Assembly (NCBI RefSeq): GCF_025971955.1
Contig: NZ_JAPDMX010000007.1
Coordinates: 81,123-145,122, forward strand
From: Shewanella subflava
GTDB taxonomy: Bacteria; Pseudomonadota; Gammaproteobacteria; Enterobacterales; Shewanellaceae
Direction of reading: 5' to 3'
DNA length: 64,000 nucleotides
In this document: positions 8,972 to 20,703 of the stretch, piece after piece
How the letters are laid out: the number at the start of each line of letters is the position of its first letter
Numbering within the stretch: position 1 is the stretch's first letter
Program-made: the position numbers and the translations under genes
Notes under the pieces: model-generated
Seen by the model: the letters and a program-made list of their open reading frames with translations, nothing else
Databases searched by the model: none
What the model was told of the DNA's origin: nothing

Positions 8972-10279
8972 CTACTGAGGCATAAGGCCATTGTTGATAG
9001 CAATTACATCATCTTCATTCAACGTACCAGCCGCTTGTTTAAGTGCCACAATTGAATTGATGTAACCATATCGGGCATCTGATAACTTACGTTTTGAGTC
9101 GTACAAGTCACGCGTACGGTTTAATACGTCAACGATGGTACGGGTACCAACTTCAAAACCCGCTTGAGTGGCTTTTAAAGCGCTTTCTGAAGACACGACA
9201 GATTGTTCATAAGCTCTGATAGAACTGATAGAAGCCGATACGTTATTGAAGTTATTACGCACATCTTTTACAACACCACGATGAGTTTGTTCAAGTTTTT
9301 CACTTGCCTCAACATATTGGAATTGCGCTTGTTTTACTTGTGAAGATACTTTAAAGCCTTCAAAGATAGGTACGCGTAAAGTGATACCTATGTTGCTGTT
9401 ATCAAAGTCTTCGGTTGGGCTTTGATCAAAACCTTTGGTGTAACCCGCATCTAAACTTAAAGAAGGCATATGGCCAGCGTTATAAAGTTTAATGGTTTCA
9501 CTTGCTATATCTTTACCGATACGTTGAGCTAATAACGCTAGATTGCTCGCTTCTGCCATTTTTAACCAATCGGTTGATTTTTCTGGTGCAGGAGCACCAG
9601 CAGAAAAGCGGTTAGTATCCAAAATGTTCAGTGATTTATGATCGATACCGGTAATTTCACGTAATGCTTCATAGCTATTGGCAAGGTTATTTTCAGCTAA
9701 AATTTCTTGCGCAGAAGCGAGGTCATATTGTGCTTGTGCTTCATGTACGTCAGTAATGGCGGTTAAACCGACTGCGAAACGTTGTTTTGTTTGCTCCAGT
9801 TGGCGTTCAATTGCTGCTTTTTCTGCCCCTTGGAACTCAAAGTTATCTTTGGCCGTTAACACATCAAAATAGGCTTTAGTGACGCGGGTTATGAGTGATT
9901 GTAATGTCGTTGCGTAAGCTGCATCGGCTTGAGAGGCTGCCATTTCGGCTAGGTCTAATCCAACCCAAGCACTGTGGTCATAAATTAACTGGCTTAACTT
10001 AACACCACCAGTAAAACCTTCAGGTTTAATGGTTTCTTGGCCATCGTACTTGTTCCATGCCTTAGCGTAACCAACCGTTGCACTGATTGTTGGTAATAAC
10101 GGAGCACGGTTTTCCTCAATCTTTTCGTATAAGGCATTACGTTGCGCTTGAGCTTGTAACACGACAGGATCACTGGTCAGTGCTTGTTGGTATATCTGCA
10201 TTAAATCGTCAGCTTGTACTGTCGGTGCAATCACTGCAAACGATAACGCTGCGTATAAAGAACCTATTTTGAATTTCAT
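8972..10279 (-). CDS. tolC: outer membrane channel protein TolC
   Basis: 435 residues with a signal peptide ending near PTVQA-DDLMQIYQQAL. The TolC trimer spans the outer membrane and periplasm as the exit duct for tripartite drug efflux pumps and type I secretion. Two repeats of the outer membrane efflux family are visible, the second around NIGITLRVPIFEGFKVSSQV; GTRTIVDVLNRTRDLYDSKR and ALKQAAGTLNEDDV are typical C-terminal TolC blocks. It is divergent from nudF, as in enterobacteria, across a 509-bp interval. Confidence 0.95.
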   Translation of the reverse strand: MKFKIGSLYAALSFAVIAPTVQADDLMQIYQQALTSDPVVLQAQAQRNALYEKIEENRAPLLPTISATVGYAKAWNKYDGQETIKPEGFTGGVKLSQLIYDHSAWVGLDLAEMAASQADAAYATTLQSLITRVTKAYFDVLTAKDNFEFQGAEKAAIERQLEQTKQRFAVGLTAITDVHEAQAQYDLASAQEILAENNLANSYEALREITGIDHKSLNILDTNRFSAGAPAPEKSTDWLKMAEASNLALLAQRIGKDIASETIKLYNAGHMPSLSLDAGYTKGFDQSPTEDFDNSNIGITLRVPIFEGFKVSSQVKQAQFQYVEASEKLEQTHRGVVKDVRNNFNNVSASISSIRAYEQSVVSSESALKATQAGFEVGTRTIVDVLNRTRDLYDSKRKLSDARYGYINSIVALKQAAGTLNEDDVIAINNGLMPQ

Positions 10280-10788
10280 TTTCTGCCCTTTTAGACAATG
10301 CTTATGTATTGAGTTATAGAAATAACAAATTTTTAAAGTTGTAGTTTGTGGCTAGTTTGATAAAAGCGCTCAATGAAGAGAAACTACCTACATTAATGCG
10401 ACTAGCACCATGCTGGGTTGCCAGTGTAAAACACTTTTTTACCAAGCATAAATAATTTAGTTGTTAACTATATAGTTAATAGTATGAACATTTACTAACT
10501 TTATAGTCAGATGTTACATCGCTTACCCTATTGCAACATTGTCAGTTCAAAAGTGATTCCGCTTCTGAGTGATGTTGTCTTATATTTGTCAGAGTAAGGG
10601 GTTACTTAATAGAAGTAAAATCTTACTTGCTAGAATATTGAATATTAAAAACTTCTCATAGTAAGTCAACTGTGAAGTGTAACAGATTTTATTTCACGTT
10701 AGAGTTAACGGTATAACAGTATGCTCATACCATTAATGTAATTTGTATTTTTCCGTTGGCATTCAGTCGACATAACGCCGGAATATCC
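10280..10788. promoter_or_regulatory. divergent tolC / nudF intergenic region
   Basis: No gene was found. It must carry promoters for both tolC (minus) and nudF (plus). It contains a perfect 16-bp palindrome TTAACTATATAGTTAA at 10464-10479 and, nearer nudF, GGTAT (10711 region) paired with ATACC across a short spacer. No match to a named regulator site was recognised. Confidence 0.5.
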
Positions 10789-11415
10789 ATGATAGATAAT
10801 AAAAAGACAGAAGGTTTTACTGCTGATGATGATTTTGAATTATTGTCAAAACGTGTGCTTTATAAAGGTTTTTTTCGATTAGATGAATATCGATTTAAAC
10901 ATCGATTGTTTGCTGGTGGTTGGAGCGGGGAAGTCACCCGTGAAGTATTTGAACGCGGTCATGCGGTAGTGGTGTTGCCCTATGATCCGATTTTAGACAA
11001 GGTGGTGTTAATTGAACAGTTGCGTGTTCCAGCATTAGCAACCACTAAATCAATCTGGCTTCTTGAGCTTGTCGCAGGTATGATCGAGCCTGGCGAAAGT
11101 CCTGAGCAAGTTGCAAGCCGTGAACTTTTTGAAGAGGCAGGTCTAACCGCCAGTCATATTGATTATATCAATAGTTATTTAGTCAGCCCCGGTGGCACCA
11201 GTGAGCGATTTTATCTCTATATTGGCCGTGTAGATGCTAGCCAAGCCAAAGGTTTGCATGGGCTAGATAGTGAAGATGAAGACATTAAAGTGCATGTTGT
11301 TAGTCGTGTTCAAGCCTATGAATGGGTGCAGTCTGGGCGCATTGATAACGCATCAACGGTACTGGGGATCCAATGGTTGATGTTGAATTATCAGCAATAT
11401 CAATCAGCAAACTAA
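10789..11415 (+). CDS. nudF: ADP-ribose pyrophosphatase NudF
   Basis: 208 residues from ATG 10789; an upstream in-frame TTG at 10756 is less likely since the family is about 209 residues long. It hydrolyses ADP-ribose to AMP and ribose 5-phosphate in the cytoplasm. The full Nudix box is present near the middle: GMIEPGESPEQVASRELFEE followed by AGL. The N-terminal block LYKGFFRLDEYRFKHRLFAGG is typical of NudF. First gene of the nudF-yqiB-cpdA-yqiA-parE run. Confidence 0.93.
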   Translation: MIDNKKTEGFTADDDFELLSKRVLYKGFFRLDEYRFKHRLFAGGWSGEVTREVFERGHAVVVLPYDPILDKVVLIEQLRVPALATTKSIWLLELVAGMIEPGESPEQVASRELFEEAGLTASHIDYINSYLVSPGGTSERFYLYIGRVDASQAKGLHGLDSEDEDIKVHVVSRVQAYEWVQSGRIDNASTVLGIQWLMLNYQQYQSAN

Positions 11416-11457
11416 ACGGGTATATGTTGTTTACTAATAGAGGGCATAGTTAATCAA

Positions 11458-11892
11458 GTGGCTAGGTTTAATCCGCTAGAAAAAAATAAATACCAACCTA
11501 ACGTAAGTGCTTTTTTAGGCTTGTGTGGGCGTAACTATGCGTTGATTTTAAAATGGTTACCGGATGAATCTGAACATGACACCCAGTGGATAATTGAGGG
11601 GGAGTTCGGTTCGTTAGTGGTTACCTTGCTAGAAAACACCAAATATACCCAGCTAATTGAAATTTCACGCAGCCTGCCACATAGCTTATTTGTGACATCG
11701 CCTAAAGTGGTCGTGCGAATTTATCATGATGCCCAATTAGCAGAAGTGTTAACTAGCCAACAGATTTTTAGTTTTAAACCAGTATATGATTATCCCAATA
11801 TACATATGCATCAGGCAGACGAAAAATTTCAGGTAAATGCATTTTTGGAAGAGTTATTAAAAATTGGATGTCACAGTATTGTGCCGTCGTAA
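11458..11892 (+). CDS. yqiB: DUF1249 family protein YqiB
   Basis: 144 residues, GTG start at 11458 with AGAGGG at 11440-11445. The DUF1249 signature is visible: NPLEKNKYQPNVSAFLGLCG then RNYALILKWLP, and near the C terminus VYDYPNIHMHQADEKFQVN. Conserved in gammaproteobacteria between nudF and cpdA; its molecular role is not established. No membrane segment or signal peptide. Confidence 0.85.
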   Translation: MARFNPLEKNKYQPNVSAFLGLCGRNYALILKWLPDESEHDTQWIIEGEFGSLVVTLLENTKYTQLIEISRSLPHSLFVTSPKVVVRIYHDAQLAEVLTSQQIFSFKPVYDYPNIHMHQADEKFQVNAFLEELLKIGCHSIVPS

Positions 11893-11924
11893 TAACTTGA
11901 AACAATAGATTTTGGGAATAGTAA

Positions 11925-12764
11925 GTGCTGAAGTCAGCGGTTAATTACACTTTTGAAGAAAATCAATCGGTGCGACTGATCCAAATTACGGATCCGCACC
12001 TTTTTGCTGATCCTGAATCTCAACTATTGGGGGTCAACACGGCAAAGAGTCTGCAAGCGGTACTTGATACTTTCAATCATTCTCCTGAACAAGCCGATTT
12101 ACTTATTGCGTCCGGCGATATCAGCCAAGATTATTCTGCCACGTCTTACCATAATTTTGTTCGCCAAATTGCCAGTATCAATTTGCCATGCCATTACCTG
12201 CCAGGCAATCATGATGATCCGCGTATGATGGCGTTACATATGCAGGGGGCAAATGTTTTTGGTCAACAGCGCATTATCGCCGGAAATTGGCAAATTTTGA
12301 TGTTGGACTCTACCGTTCGTGGTAAGCCAGGCGGTTTTATGGGTGAGCAACAGTTTCTTTTGATTGATGCGGCGATTAAAGCAGAGCCTGAAAAACATGT
12401 ATTATTGGCTATGCACCATAATCCGATATTAATGCAATGTGGATGGTTAGATCAGCATTGTATGGCAAATGGCACTGAATTTATCGAACGTGTTAGTCAA
12501 TATCCGCAGGTAAAAGGGCTGTTGTGGGGACATGTGCATCAGCAGGTCAACCAACAACATTCAGGGCCACATGGTGAGGTGGCCTTGATGGCAACACCTT
12601 CTACATGCATTCAATTCAAACCTTTATCCGATCATTTCGCTTTAGATGGTGTTCAACCCGGTTATCGTTTGCTGGAGCTGCAGTGCGATGGTAGCATTCG
12701 TACTGAAGTGTACCGTGTTGCAGGTGACCATTTTACCCCAGACAATGAAGCCAGCGGCTACTAA
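11925..12764 (+). CDS. cpdA: 3',5'-cyclic-AMP phosphodiesterase CpdA
   Basis: 279 residues, GTG start at 11925. A calcineurin-like metallophosphoesterase with every metal motif in order: ITDPHLF (D-x-H), ASGDIS (GD), LPGNHDD (GNHD), LAMHHNP (H) and LLWGHVHQQ (GHxH). CpdA hydrolyses cAMP to AMP and so limits CRP activity. Its position between yqiB and yqiA supports the assignment over other members of the superfamily. Confidence 0.92.
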   Translation: MLKSAVNYTFEENQSVRLIQITDPHLFADPESQLLGVNTAKSLQAVLDTFNHSPEQADLLIASGDISQDYSATSYHNFVRQIASINLPCHYLPGNHDDPRMMALHMQGANVFGQQRIIAGNWQILMLDSTVRGKPGGFMGEQQFLLIDAAIKAEPEKHVLLAMHHNPILMQCGWLDQHCMANGTEFIERVSQYPQVKGLLWGHVHQQVNQQHSGPHGEVALMATPSTCIQFKPLSDHFALDGVQPGYRLLELQCDGSIRTEVYRVAGDHFTPDNEASGY

Positions 12765-12838
12765 ACTTCTCTCGAAACACTTTTTTAATAAGCTTGTGAT
12801 AGTGTGTCAATATTGATTTGACCGCAGCGTGAGGATAT

Positions 12839-13414
12839 ATGTTGCTTTATATACATGGATTTAATAGCTCTAATCAATCAGATAAAGCAGTTCAAACGGC
12901 ACAATACATCCAACAACACTATCCTAATCTAACGTTTCATCAGCCCCAAATACCGACATCAATCCACGCTGCAATGGCATTATTAACAGCATTAACCGAA
13001 CGCGCCGTTGCCGAGGGGGAGCCTTTAAGATTTATTGGTTCGTCATTAGGGGGTTATTTTGCGAGTTTTTTAGCCGAAAAGTATGGTGGTAAAGCTGTTT
13101 TAGTTAATCCAGCAGTAAAACCGTATGATTTATTTGAAGAGTTTTTGGGTGACCAATATAATCCCTACACTGGTGAACATTACCAGATCGTAGATGAAGA
13201 TCGTCTCGCTGTGGCTGAATATGATACAAATGTCATATGCCACCCCGATAGATTCTTGGTTTTGTTGCAAACTGGTGACGAAGTGTTAGATTATCGTCAG
13301 GCTTTGCACAAGTATCATTGCTGTGAATTACATCTCGAACCTAATGGCGACCACAGTTTTGTGGGATACGAGCAACAGCTCGATAAAATTTGTCGATTTC
13401 TTCAGCTGCCTTAA
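12839..13414 (+). CDS. yqiA: YqiA-type esterase (alpha/beta hydrolase)
   Basis: 191 residues, cytoplasmic. It starts MLLYIHGFNSS, with the oxyanion-side HGF motif; the nucleophile elbow is G-S-S69-L-G (FIGSSLGGYFASFLAEKYGG), an acid sits in QTGDEVLDY, and the catalytic His is in PNGDHSFVGYE. Family members are short-chain esterases encoded directly upstream of parE. TGAGGATAT precedes the ATG. Confidence 0.9.
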   Translation: MLLYIHGFNSSNQSDKAVQTAQYIQQHYPNLTFHQPQIPTSIHAAMALLTALTERAVAEGEPLRFIGSSLGGYFASFLAEKYGGKAVLVNPAVKPYDLFEEFLGDQYNPYTGEHYQIVDEDRLAVAEYDTNVICHPDRFLVLLQTGDEVLDYRQALHKYHCCELHLEPNGDHSFVGYEQQLDKICRFLQLP

Positions 13415-13446
13415 CAATCAAAATTAAGCCCTTGCTTAATGAATAA

Positions 13447-15348
<1,902 letters not shown>

Positions 15349-15443
15349 ATACCCTCTTCCAGTGAGAGAGTGTTAATTTAACGCGTTTATTCCATTTGTT
15401 TTTAACCGCCAATAATAAAAATTAGAGGCAAAAGATTAATTAG

Positions 15444-16616
15444 ATGTTGTATATCAAATCGAAGTCATTCGAGTATGGTTGGGAATGGATCGTTAAAGTC
15501 TGGGTTTTGCTTGGGCTGAGCACGGTTATTGTCGGGTATGCTCATGCAACTCAATCGGTAATGATTACCGTTACTAAAGGATTTGGTTTGTCTTTATACG
15601 CCTCGGATTTAGGTGATATTAAGCAAATGGCCTTGGGTGATAATGGTACGTTATTTGTGGGTTCACAAAAAAACGGCACAATCTACGCTTTAGTAGATAA
15701 TGATCAAGATGGTCAGGTGGATAAACGGTATGTGGTGGCTAAAGGGTTGGAAAACCCAGATGCACTTGCATTCTACAAAGGCGATTTGTACGTCAGTGAA
15801 GAAGATCGCATTATCAAATATGAAGAGATTGAAGAGCGTTTACGTCGTCCATCTCGTGCCAAAGAAGTGTATACTAACTTACCCGAATTAGAAAAACGTT
15901 ATACCCGTGCAATGCGTTTTGGTCCCGATGGTCGCTTATATATCGCGCTCGGTATGCCCTGTAACGTATGTGAGGCTCCCGCTCCCTATGGCAGTATTTT
16001 AGCTATTAACGTGCAAACGGGAGCAAGTGAGCAAGTGGCATTAGGTGTGCGCAGCGTAACAGGTTTTGATTGGGAGCCAGGGACAAACCAAATGTGGTTT
16101 GCCGATCTTGGTCGCAACTGGATGGGCGATAATTTACCCGCCGACGAAATAAATCGCCTTGATGTAAAAGGGGCTCATTTTGGGTTTCCTTATATTCATG
16201 CATCTGATGTCAAAGAGCCCGCTTACGATAAACCCACAAATTTAAAAATCACCCCACCTGTTTTCGAATTGCCAGCCCATGTTGCCCCAACAGGATTACA
16301 TTTTTATCAAGGCAAGCAATTTCCCGAGCGTTACCAACAACAGTTATTTTTAGCTGAAAATGGTTCATGGAATCGCTCAAGTAAAGTGGGTTATCAAATT
16401 GTGATGTTAACGCTAGATCACAGCCAACCTAAAACCACTATTTCAGATCGGGAAACCGTAGTGAGCTTTTTAGACGGCGAGTTTCCCGTTGCCCGACCAT
16501 TTGATTTGCTGACAGCACCAGATGGCGCAATTTATATTTCAGATGACTTAAAAGGCAACGTGTACCGTTTGTTCTACAAAGTCGCTGATCAAACACAGGA
16601 AAGCACCGATGAGTGA
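15444..16616 (+). CDS. PQQ-dependent sugar dehydrogenase-like beta-propeller protein
   Basis: 390 residues. The N terminus carries one hydrophobic segment ([17 protein letters not shown]) that reads as a signal peptide or anchor, so the propeller is probably periplasmic. Repeated propeller blades of the soluble aldose / L-sorbosone dehydrogenase family are seen: [53 protein letters not shown], a CNVCEAPAP pair of cysteines, [29 protein letters not shown] and [19 protein letters not shown]. Substrate unknown. It sits between parE and parC and its 3' end overlaps the parC start by 8 bp. The 95-bp gap after parE shows no terminator. Confidence 0.8.
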   Translation: MLYIKSKSFEYGWEWIVKVWVLLGLSTVIVGYAHATQSVMITVTKGFGLSLYASDLGDIKQMALGDNGTLFVGSQKNGTIYALVDNDQDGQVDKRYVVAKGLENPDALAFYKGDLYVSEEDRIIKYEEIEERLRRPSRAKEVYTNLPELEKRYTRAMRFGPDGRLYIALGMPCNVCEAPAPYGSILAINVQTGASEQVALGVRSVTGFDWEPGTNQMWFADLGRNWMGDNLPADEINRLDVKGAHFGFPYIHASDVKEPAYDKPTNLKITPPVFELPAHVAPTGLHFYQGKQFPERYQQQLFLAENGSWNRSSKVGYQIVMLTLDHSQPKTTISDRETVVSFLDGEFPVARPFDLLTAPDGAIYISDDLKGNVYRLFYKVADQTQESTDE

Positions 16617-18912
16617 TGCGATTGAATTAAGCTTAGATGGCGTAGAGCAAATGCCATTACGCCGATTCACCGAAGAGGCTTATTTAAATTATTCGATGTA
16701 CGTGATTATGGATCGTGCATTACCGCATATTGGTGATGGTTTAAAGCCAGTACAGCGTCGCATCATCTATGCGATGAGCGAGCTTGGCCTCAATGCGCAA
16801 TCTAAACCTAAAAAGTCAGCGCGTACAGTCGGTGACGTATTAGGTAAGTATCACCCTCACGGTGACAGCGCCTGTTACGAAGCCATGGTATTAATGGCTC
16901 AGCCTTTCTCTTATCGTTACCCGCTGGTAGATGGTCAAGGAAACTGGGGGGCGCCTGATGATCCTAAATCATTTGCGGCCATGCGTTATACCGAAGCCAA
17001 ACTGTCAAAATTCTCTGAAGTGTTATTGTCTGAATTAGGTCAAGGCACAGTTGAGTGGGGCGTTAACTTCGACGGTACCTTAAAAGAGCCTAAAACGTTA
17101 CCTGCACGATTACCGCATATTTTATTAAACGGCATCACGGGTATTGCTGTGGGCATGGCCACCGATATTCCACCGCACAATGTGCGTGAGCTAGTGTCGG
17201 CCTGCGTTGAATTATTAGATAACCCTAAAACTGACCTTGCGCGTTTAATGGAATTGGTGCCAGGTCCAGATTACCCAACTGAAGCTGAAATCATTACCCC
17301 TAGTGCTGACATTGAAAAAATATATCAAACCGGTCGTGGTTCTATCAAAATGCGCGCGGTTTATCATGTCGATAATCATGAAATTATCATTACCTCGCTG
17401 CCACATCAGGCCGGTAGTGGCAAAATTCTAGAGCAAATTGCAGCGCAAATGCAGGCAAAAAAACTGCCAATGGTCAGTGATTTACGTGATGAGTCGGATC
17501 ACGAAAATCCTGTAAGATTAGTTGTAGTCCCCCGTTCAAATCGGGTGGATTGCGATCAATTGATGGCACACTTATTTGCGACAACTGATTTAGAAAAAAG
17601 CTTTCGCATTAACTTAAACGTGTTAGGGCTAGATGGGCGACCGCAAGTCAAAGGCTTGCTACCTATGTTAAGTGAATGGCTAGAGTACCGAGTATCAACA
17701 GTCACTCGCCGTTTACAATATCGTTTGGATAAGGTGTTAGCGCGATTACATATTTTAGAAGCGTTAATGATCGCGTTTTTGAACATTGACGAAGTGATTG
17801 AAATTATTCGCTTCCATGATGAGCCTAAAGCGGAATTAATGGCTCGTTTTAACTTAAGTGATAAACAAGCCGAATCAATTTTAGAGTTAAAGTTACGCCA
17901 TCTTGCCAAGCTTGAAGAGTTTAAAATTACCGCAGAACAAAATGAATTGATGGCTGAGCGTGACAAGCTTGAATTGATTTTAAGTTCAGATCGCCGTTTA
18001 AAAACCCTGGTGAAAAAAGAGCTGATTCAAGACGGTGAGACCTTTGGTGATGACCGTCGCTCACCGATTATTGAACGTAAAGAGTCTAAAGCATTAACCG
18101 AACAAGAGTTAACCCCAGCTGAAGCGGTGACGGTTGTGTTGTCAGAAAAGGGTTGGGTACGCTGTGCTAAAGGGCATGATGTTGATGCACAAGGATTAAA
18201 CTACAAAGCGGGTGACAGTTACCTATGCAGTGCCATAGGGAAAAGTAATCAAGCCGCTGTATTTGTAGACTCATCCGGTCGAGCGTTTGCGACCGACAGC
18301 CACACACTGCCTTCAGCCAGAAGCCAAGGGGAGCCCATTACCACGCGCTTTAATATGGCACCAGGCGCGGTGATGCAACACGTTATTATGGGTGAAGACG
18401 AGCAGTGCTATGTATTAGCCAGTGACGCGGGTTATGGCTTTATTGGGGCTTATGCTGACATGGTTAGCCGTAACAAAGCAGGTAAAGCGTTATTATCTTT
18501 ACCAGCCAATGCACAGGTCATGACACCTAAATTGATCGGTAAAGACAAAGAACAATCATTACTGGCGATTACCAGTGAAGGTCGTATGTTAATGTTCAGT
18601 TTAGACGCTTTACCGCAATTATCTAAAGGTAAAGGGAACAAGATTATTGGTATTCCGAGCGAACGAGCCAAAAATCGTGAAGAGTTACTTCTGCATTTAA
18701 ATGTTGTACCTAATGGTGCTGCAGTGACCCTTTGGGCGGGTAAGCGCAAACTTACACTTAAAGCCAGCGATTTAGAGCATTATCGTGGTGAACGAGGCCG
18801 AAGAGGTGCGAAATTACCCAGAGGCTTACAACGTGTCGACAGTGTCGATATTGAAACGGTAGAGCTGGCGGTTGATGATGCTGAAACTGAGCCACAGGTC
18901 GGCGCAGAATAG
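16609..18912 (+). CDS. parC: DNA topoisomerase IV subunit A
   Basis: 767 residues. DNA-breakage subunit partnering ParE. The winged-helix region holds [20 protein letters not shown] (the quinolone-resistance region) and the catalytic Tyr in [30 protein letters not shown] is the tower/coiled-coil part, and the C-terminal beta-pinwheel (about 500-740) is shorter than in GyrA with no GyrA-box, supporting ParC. It starts inside the last codons of the PQQ-type gene and ends before a terminator at 18941. Confidence 0.95.
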   Translation: MSDAIELSLDGVEQMPLRRFTEEAYLNYSMYVIMDRALPHIGDGLKPVQRRIIYAMSELGLNAQSKPKKSARTVGDVLGKYHPHGDSACYEAMVLMAQPFSYRYPLVDGQGNWGAPDDPKSFAAMRYTEAKLSKFSEVLLSELGQGTVEWGVNFDGTLKEPKTLPARLPHILLNGITGIAVGMATDIPPHNVRELVSACVELLDNPKTDLARLMELVPGPDYPTEAEIITPSADIEKIYQTGRGSIKMRAVYHVDNHEIIITSLPHQAGSGKILEQIAAQMQAKKLPMVSDLRDESDHENPVRLVVVPRSNRVDCDQLMAHLFATTDLEKSFRINLNVLGLDGRPQVKGLLPMLSEWLEYRVSTVTRRLQYRLDKVLARLHILEALMIAFLNIDEVIEIIRFHDEPKAELMARFNLSDKQAESILELKLRHLAKLEEFKITAEQNELMAERDKLELILSSDRRLKTLVKKELIQDGETFGDDRRSPIIERKESKALTEQELTPAEAVTVVLSEKGWVRCAKGHDVDAQGLNYKAGDSYLCSAIGKSNQAAVFVDSSGRAFATDSHTLPSARSQGEPITTRFNMAPGAVMQHVIMGEDEQCYVLASDAGYGFIGAYADMVSRNKAGKALLSLPANAQVMTPKLIGKDKEQSLLAITSEGRMLMFSLDALPQLSKGKGNKIIGIPSERAKNREELLLHLNVVPNGAAVTLWAGKRKLTLKASDLEHYRGERGRRGAKLPRGLQRVDSVDIETVELAVDDAETEPQVGAE

Positions 18913-18940
18913 CTTATTAGCTTGAGTCATTTTCACCTTT

Positions 18941-18968
18941 AAAGCTCATGTGAAAACGTGGGCTTTTT
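18941..18968 (+). terminator. Rho-independent terminator of parC
   Basis: AAAGCTCATGT and ACGTGGGCTTT pair (two G-U) around GAAA and run into TTTTTTA, about 30 bp after the parC stop. Confidence 0.85.
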
Positions 18969-18974
18969 TATTTT

Positions 18975-19181
18975 CAGCCCCTAAACTACCAACTTCAGCA
19001 GGTGATTATCATCAATTTTGCACTGCCTGAAGGTGAGCTTTGCTAATGGTGCGGTACAAGCTTGTAAATCAGGGATGTTTTAGTAGAGCCTATAGGGATA
19101 TATTTACAGCGTTTTGTTATCGCGCGGTAGGAAAGCTCCTTTTTAGGGAGTGATATCAAATTCACCTTTTTCAGCAGGTGG
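18975..19181. repeat. hairpin-bounded intergenic repeat, copy A
   Basis: It begins CAGCCCCTAAAC and ends with a degenerate CACCTTTTTCAGCAGGTGG hairpin. The core shared with copies B and C includes GAGCTTTGCTAATGGTGCGG, TACAAGCTT, TAAATCAGGGATG, AGCCTATAGGGATATATTTA, CGGTAGGAAAGCTCC and TTTTTAGGGAGTGAT. No protein is encoded. It lies between parC and bfd and occupies most of that 423-bp gap. Confidence 0.9.
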
Positions 19182-19335
19182 ACTTTTGACTTATTCGTTG
19201 TCAGTGATTGAGTTAATAACCTGAGTATCGGCTAAGTTATCCCAATAAAAATGATCTGGTTAATGAAGTATTACTGGTATTGTGATGAGTACTTCTCCAC
19301 TCACCACAAACGATTGGTAGGATATAGTTGCAGTG

Positions 19336-19527
19336 TTAAGCCACTTCGTAAAAGTTTGGCTCAAATTCTAACTGAGTTTGGATAATCTGATTTGCCATTC
19401 TGGCACATTTACCACATTGATCTGCTACGCCTAAACGTTTTTTAACATCAGCTAATGAGCAATCGCCTTGGCGAACAGCTTCTTTAATTTGCTTATCTGT
19501 AATTGCATGACAAAGACAAACGTACAT
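19336..19527 (-). CDS. bfd: bacterioferritin-associated ferredoxin
   Basis: 63 residues. Small [2Fe-2S] protein that releases iron from bacterioferritin under iron limitation. Cys4, Cys6, Cys38 and Cys41 (VCLCHAIT and DQCGKCARM) match the Bfd cluster ligands exactly. No bacterioferritin gene is next to it in this window. A Fur-like site lies 68 bp upstream of the start, as expected for an iron-repressed bfd. Confidence 0.94.
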   Translation of the reverse strand: MYVCLCHAITDKQIKEAVRQGDCSLADVKKRLGVADQCGKCARMANQIIQTQLEFEPNFYEVA

Positions 19528-19594
19528 ATTAGCCTCTACATTGAGTGAAATAAGTTATAAACAACACAGCGTTCTTCAATGAATCTAATTCTAA

Positions 19595-19613
19595 ATGAAA
19601 ACGGTTATCATTG
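19595..19613. promoter_or_regulatory. Fur-box candidate upstream of bfd
   Basis: AATGAAAACGGTTATCATT is a 19-bp inverted repeat (AATGATAAC / GTTTTCATT on the minus strand, 8 of 9 symmetric) of the size and character of a Fur box. Its position fits repression of bfd by Fur with iron. Inference from motif and gene function. Confidence 0.7.
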
Positions 19614-19624
19614 GCAATAACTTT

Positions 19625-19658
19625 TGAGTAAAAATGATACATTTATCACTTTTACTCA
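19625..19658. repeat. long perfect-stem inverted repeat upstream of bfd
   Basis: The outer arms TGAGTAAAA and TTTTACTCA (nine bases each) extend inward through TGATA/TATCA. On the minus strand the RNA would form a 15-bp stem (one G-U) with a four-base AATG loop. There is no T-run on either side, so it is not a standard terminator. It lies between bfd and the upstream dehydrogenase gene. Confidence 0.8.
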
Positions 19659-19716
19659 GATTACCTTGTTATGGTGTGACGGTGGCAGGTTGTAAAATGA
19701 ACACAATTTAGGGGGA

Positions 19717-20643
19717 TTAATAACCCTTTTCAAAATCAACACGAAAATTTAAGGGTTGTTCATTGCGCCATAACGCATAATTTTGACTAAAAATATCAAC
19801 AATTTGAACTGGAAAACTCGGTGCGGCAACATGTGGTGTGATTATCGCATTGGCCGCTAGCCAAATGGGATGATCGCAGGGTAAGGGTTCTTGATTAAAA
19901 ACATCTAAAATTGCACGCTGTTCTGGCTTTAGTGCTAATTGTGCGGTTAATGCATCAAGGTCGAGTACATTGCCCCGTCCTAAATTGAACAATATCGCAT
20001 CAGGTTTTAATTGGGCTAAACTCTGGCGATTGAGAATGTTCTGGGTTGCGGGAGTGTTTGGTAACACGCTGGCAATCACATCAGCTTGAGGTAAATGCAA
20101 ACATAAATTATCAATTTTATCGACCAGATCAAAACCTGCGGTAGGGGTCCCTTGTCGATTAATGCCTGTAACCGTCATGCCAAAGTGTTTTGCGGTCGTC
20201 GCAATATGTTGTGCTATTGAGCCTGTGCCTAGCAATAACAGTTGCTTACCTTGAAGCGTTCTGTAATTACCTGGCTGCCACTGCTTTTGTTGCTGCAGTT
20301 GTTGGTAATGCTGATGCTGCCGATTATGAGCCAATAAATAGCCAAACAAATATTCACTCATTAAGGGGCCAAAAATACCGCGCACATTAGTCAATTGATA
20401 ATCTCGACGTTGTTTCAGGGCCATCAACTTATCTACACCAGCAAAGGTAGACTGAAACCAACGCAGCTGTTTGGCATGGTTCAGCAACGGAGCCGCAAGT
20501 GCCGGCTCAGCAAACCAAATATTCGCTTCAGTGATGCTACTTGGACTGTCGTCCAAAATGACTAAATCCGTTAAATTGCGCTGTATTAATAAATCACGAT
20601 AAAGCTCGTTTTCTCGTGTTAGCAATAGTAACTTATTCGCCAT
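19717..20643 (-). CDS. D-2-hydroxyacid dehydrogenase (GhrA-like)
   Basis: 308 residues from ATG 20643 (MANKLLLLTRENELYRDL); in-frame codons further up would run into the divergent DUF3392 gene. NAD(P)-dependent oxidoreductase. The Rossmann motif is LLLGTGSIAQHIA; the catalytic triad is visible as Arg in LFNLGRGNVLDLD, Glu in VFNQEPLP and His in ITPHVAAPSFP. The short N-terminal domain and these motifs fit glyoxylate/hydroxypyruvate reductase-type enzymes, but the substrate is not certain. Confidence 0.85.
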   Translation of the reverse strand: MANKLLLLTRENELYRDLLIQRNLTDLVILDDSPSSITEANIWFAEPALAAPLLNHAKQLRWFQSTFAGVDKLMALKQRRDYQLTNVRGIFGPLMSEYLFGYLLAHNRQHQHYQQLQQQKQWQPGNYRTLQGKQLLLLGTGSIAQHIATTAKHFGMTVTGINRQGTPTAGFDLVDKIDNLCLHLPQADVIASVLPNTPATQNILNRQSLAQLKPDAILFNLGRGNVLDLDALTAQLALKPEQRAILDVFNQEPLPCDHPIWLAANAIITPHVAAPSFPVQIVDIFSQNYALWRNEQPLNFRVDFEKGY

Positions 20644-20703
20644 AACAATTGTCCACTGTTGATAGTAAAGCGTTGATAGCGCAATAGTAGATATGAGGTG
20701 TAT

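Noticed and set aside
10756..10788. longer NudF start at TTG 10756
   Set aside because: Adds 11 residues not typical of the family; the ATG at 10789 gives the usual length.
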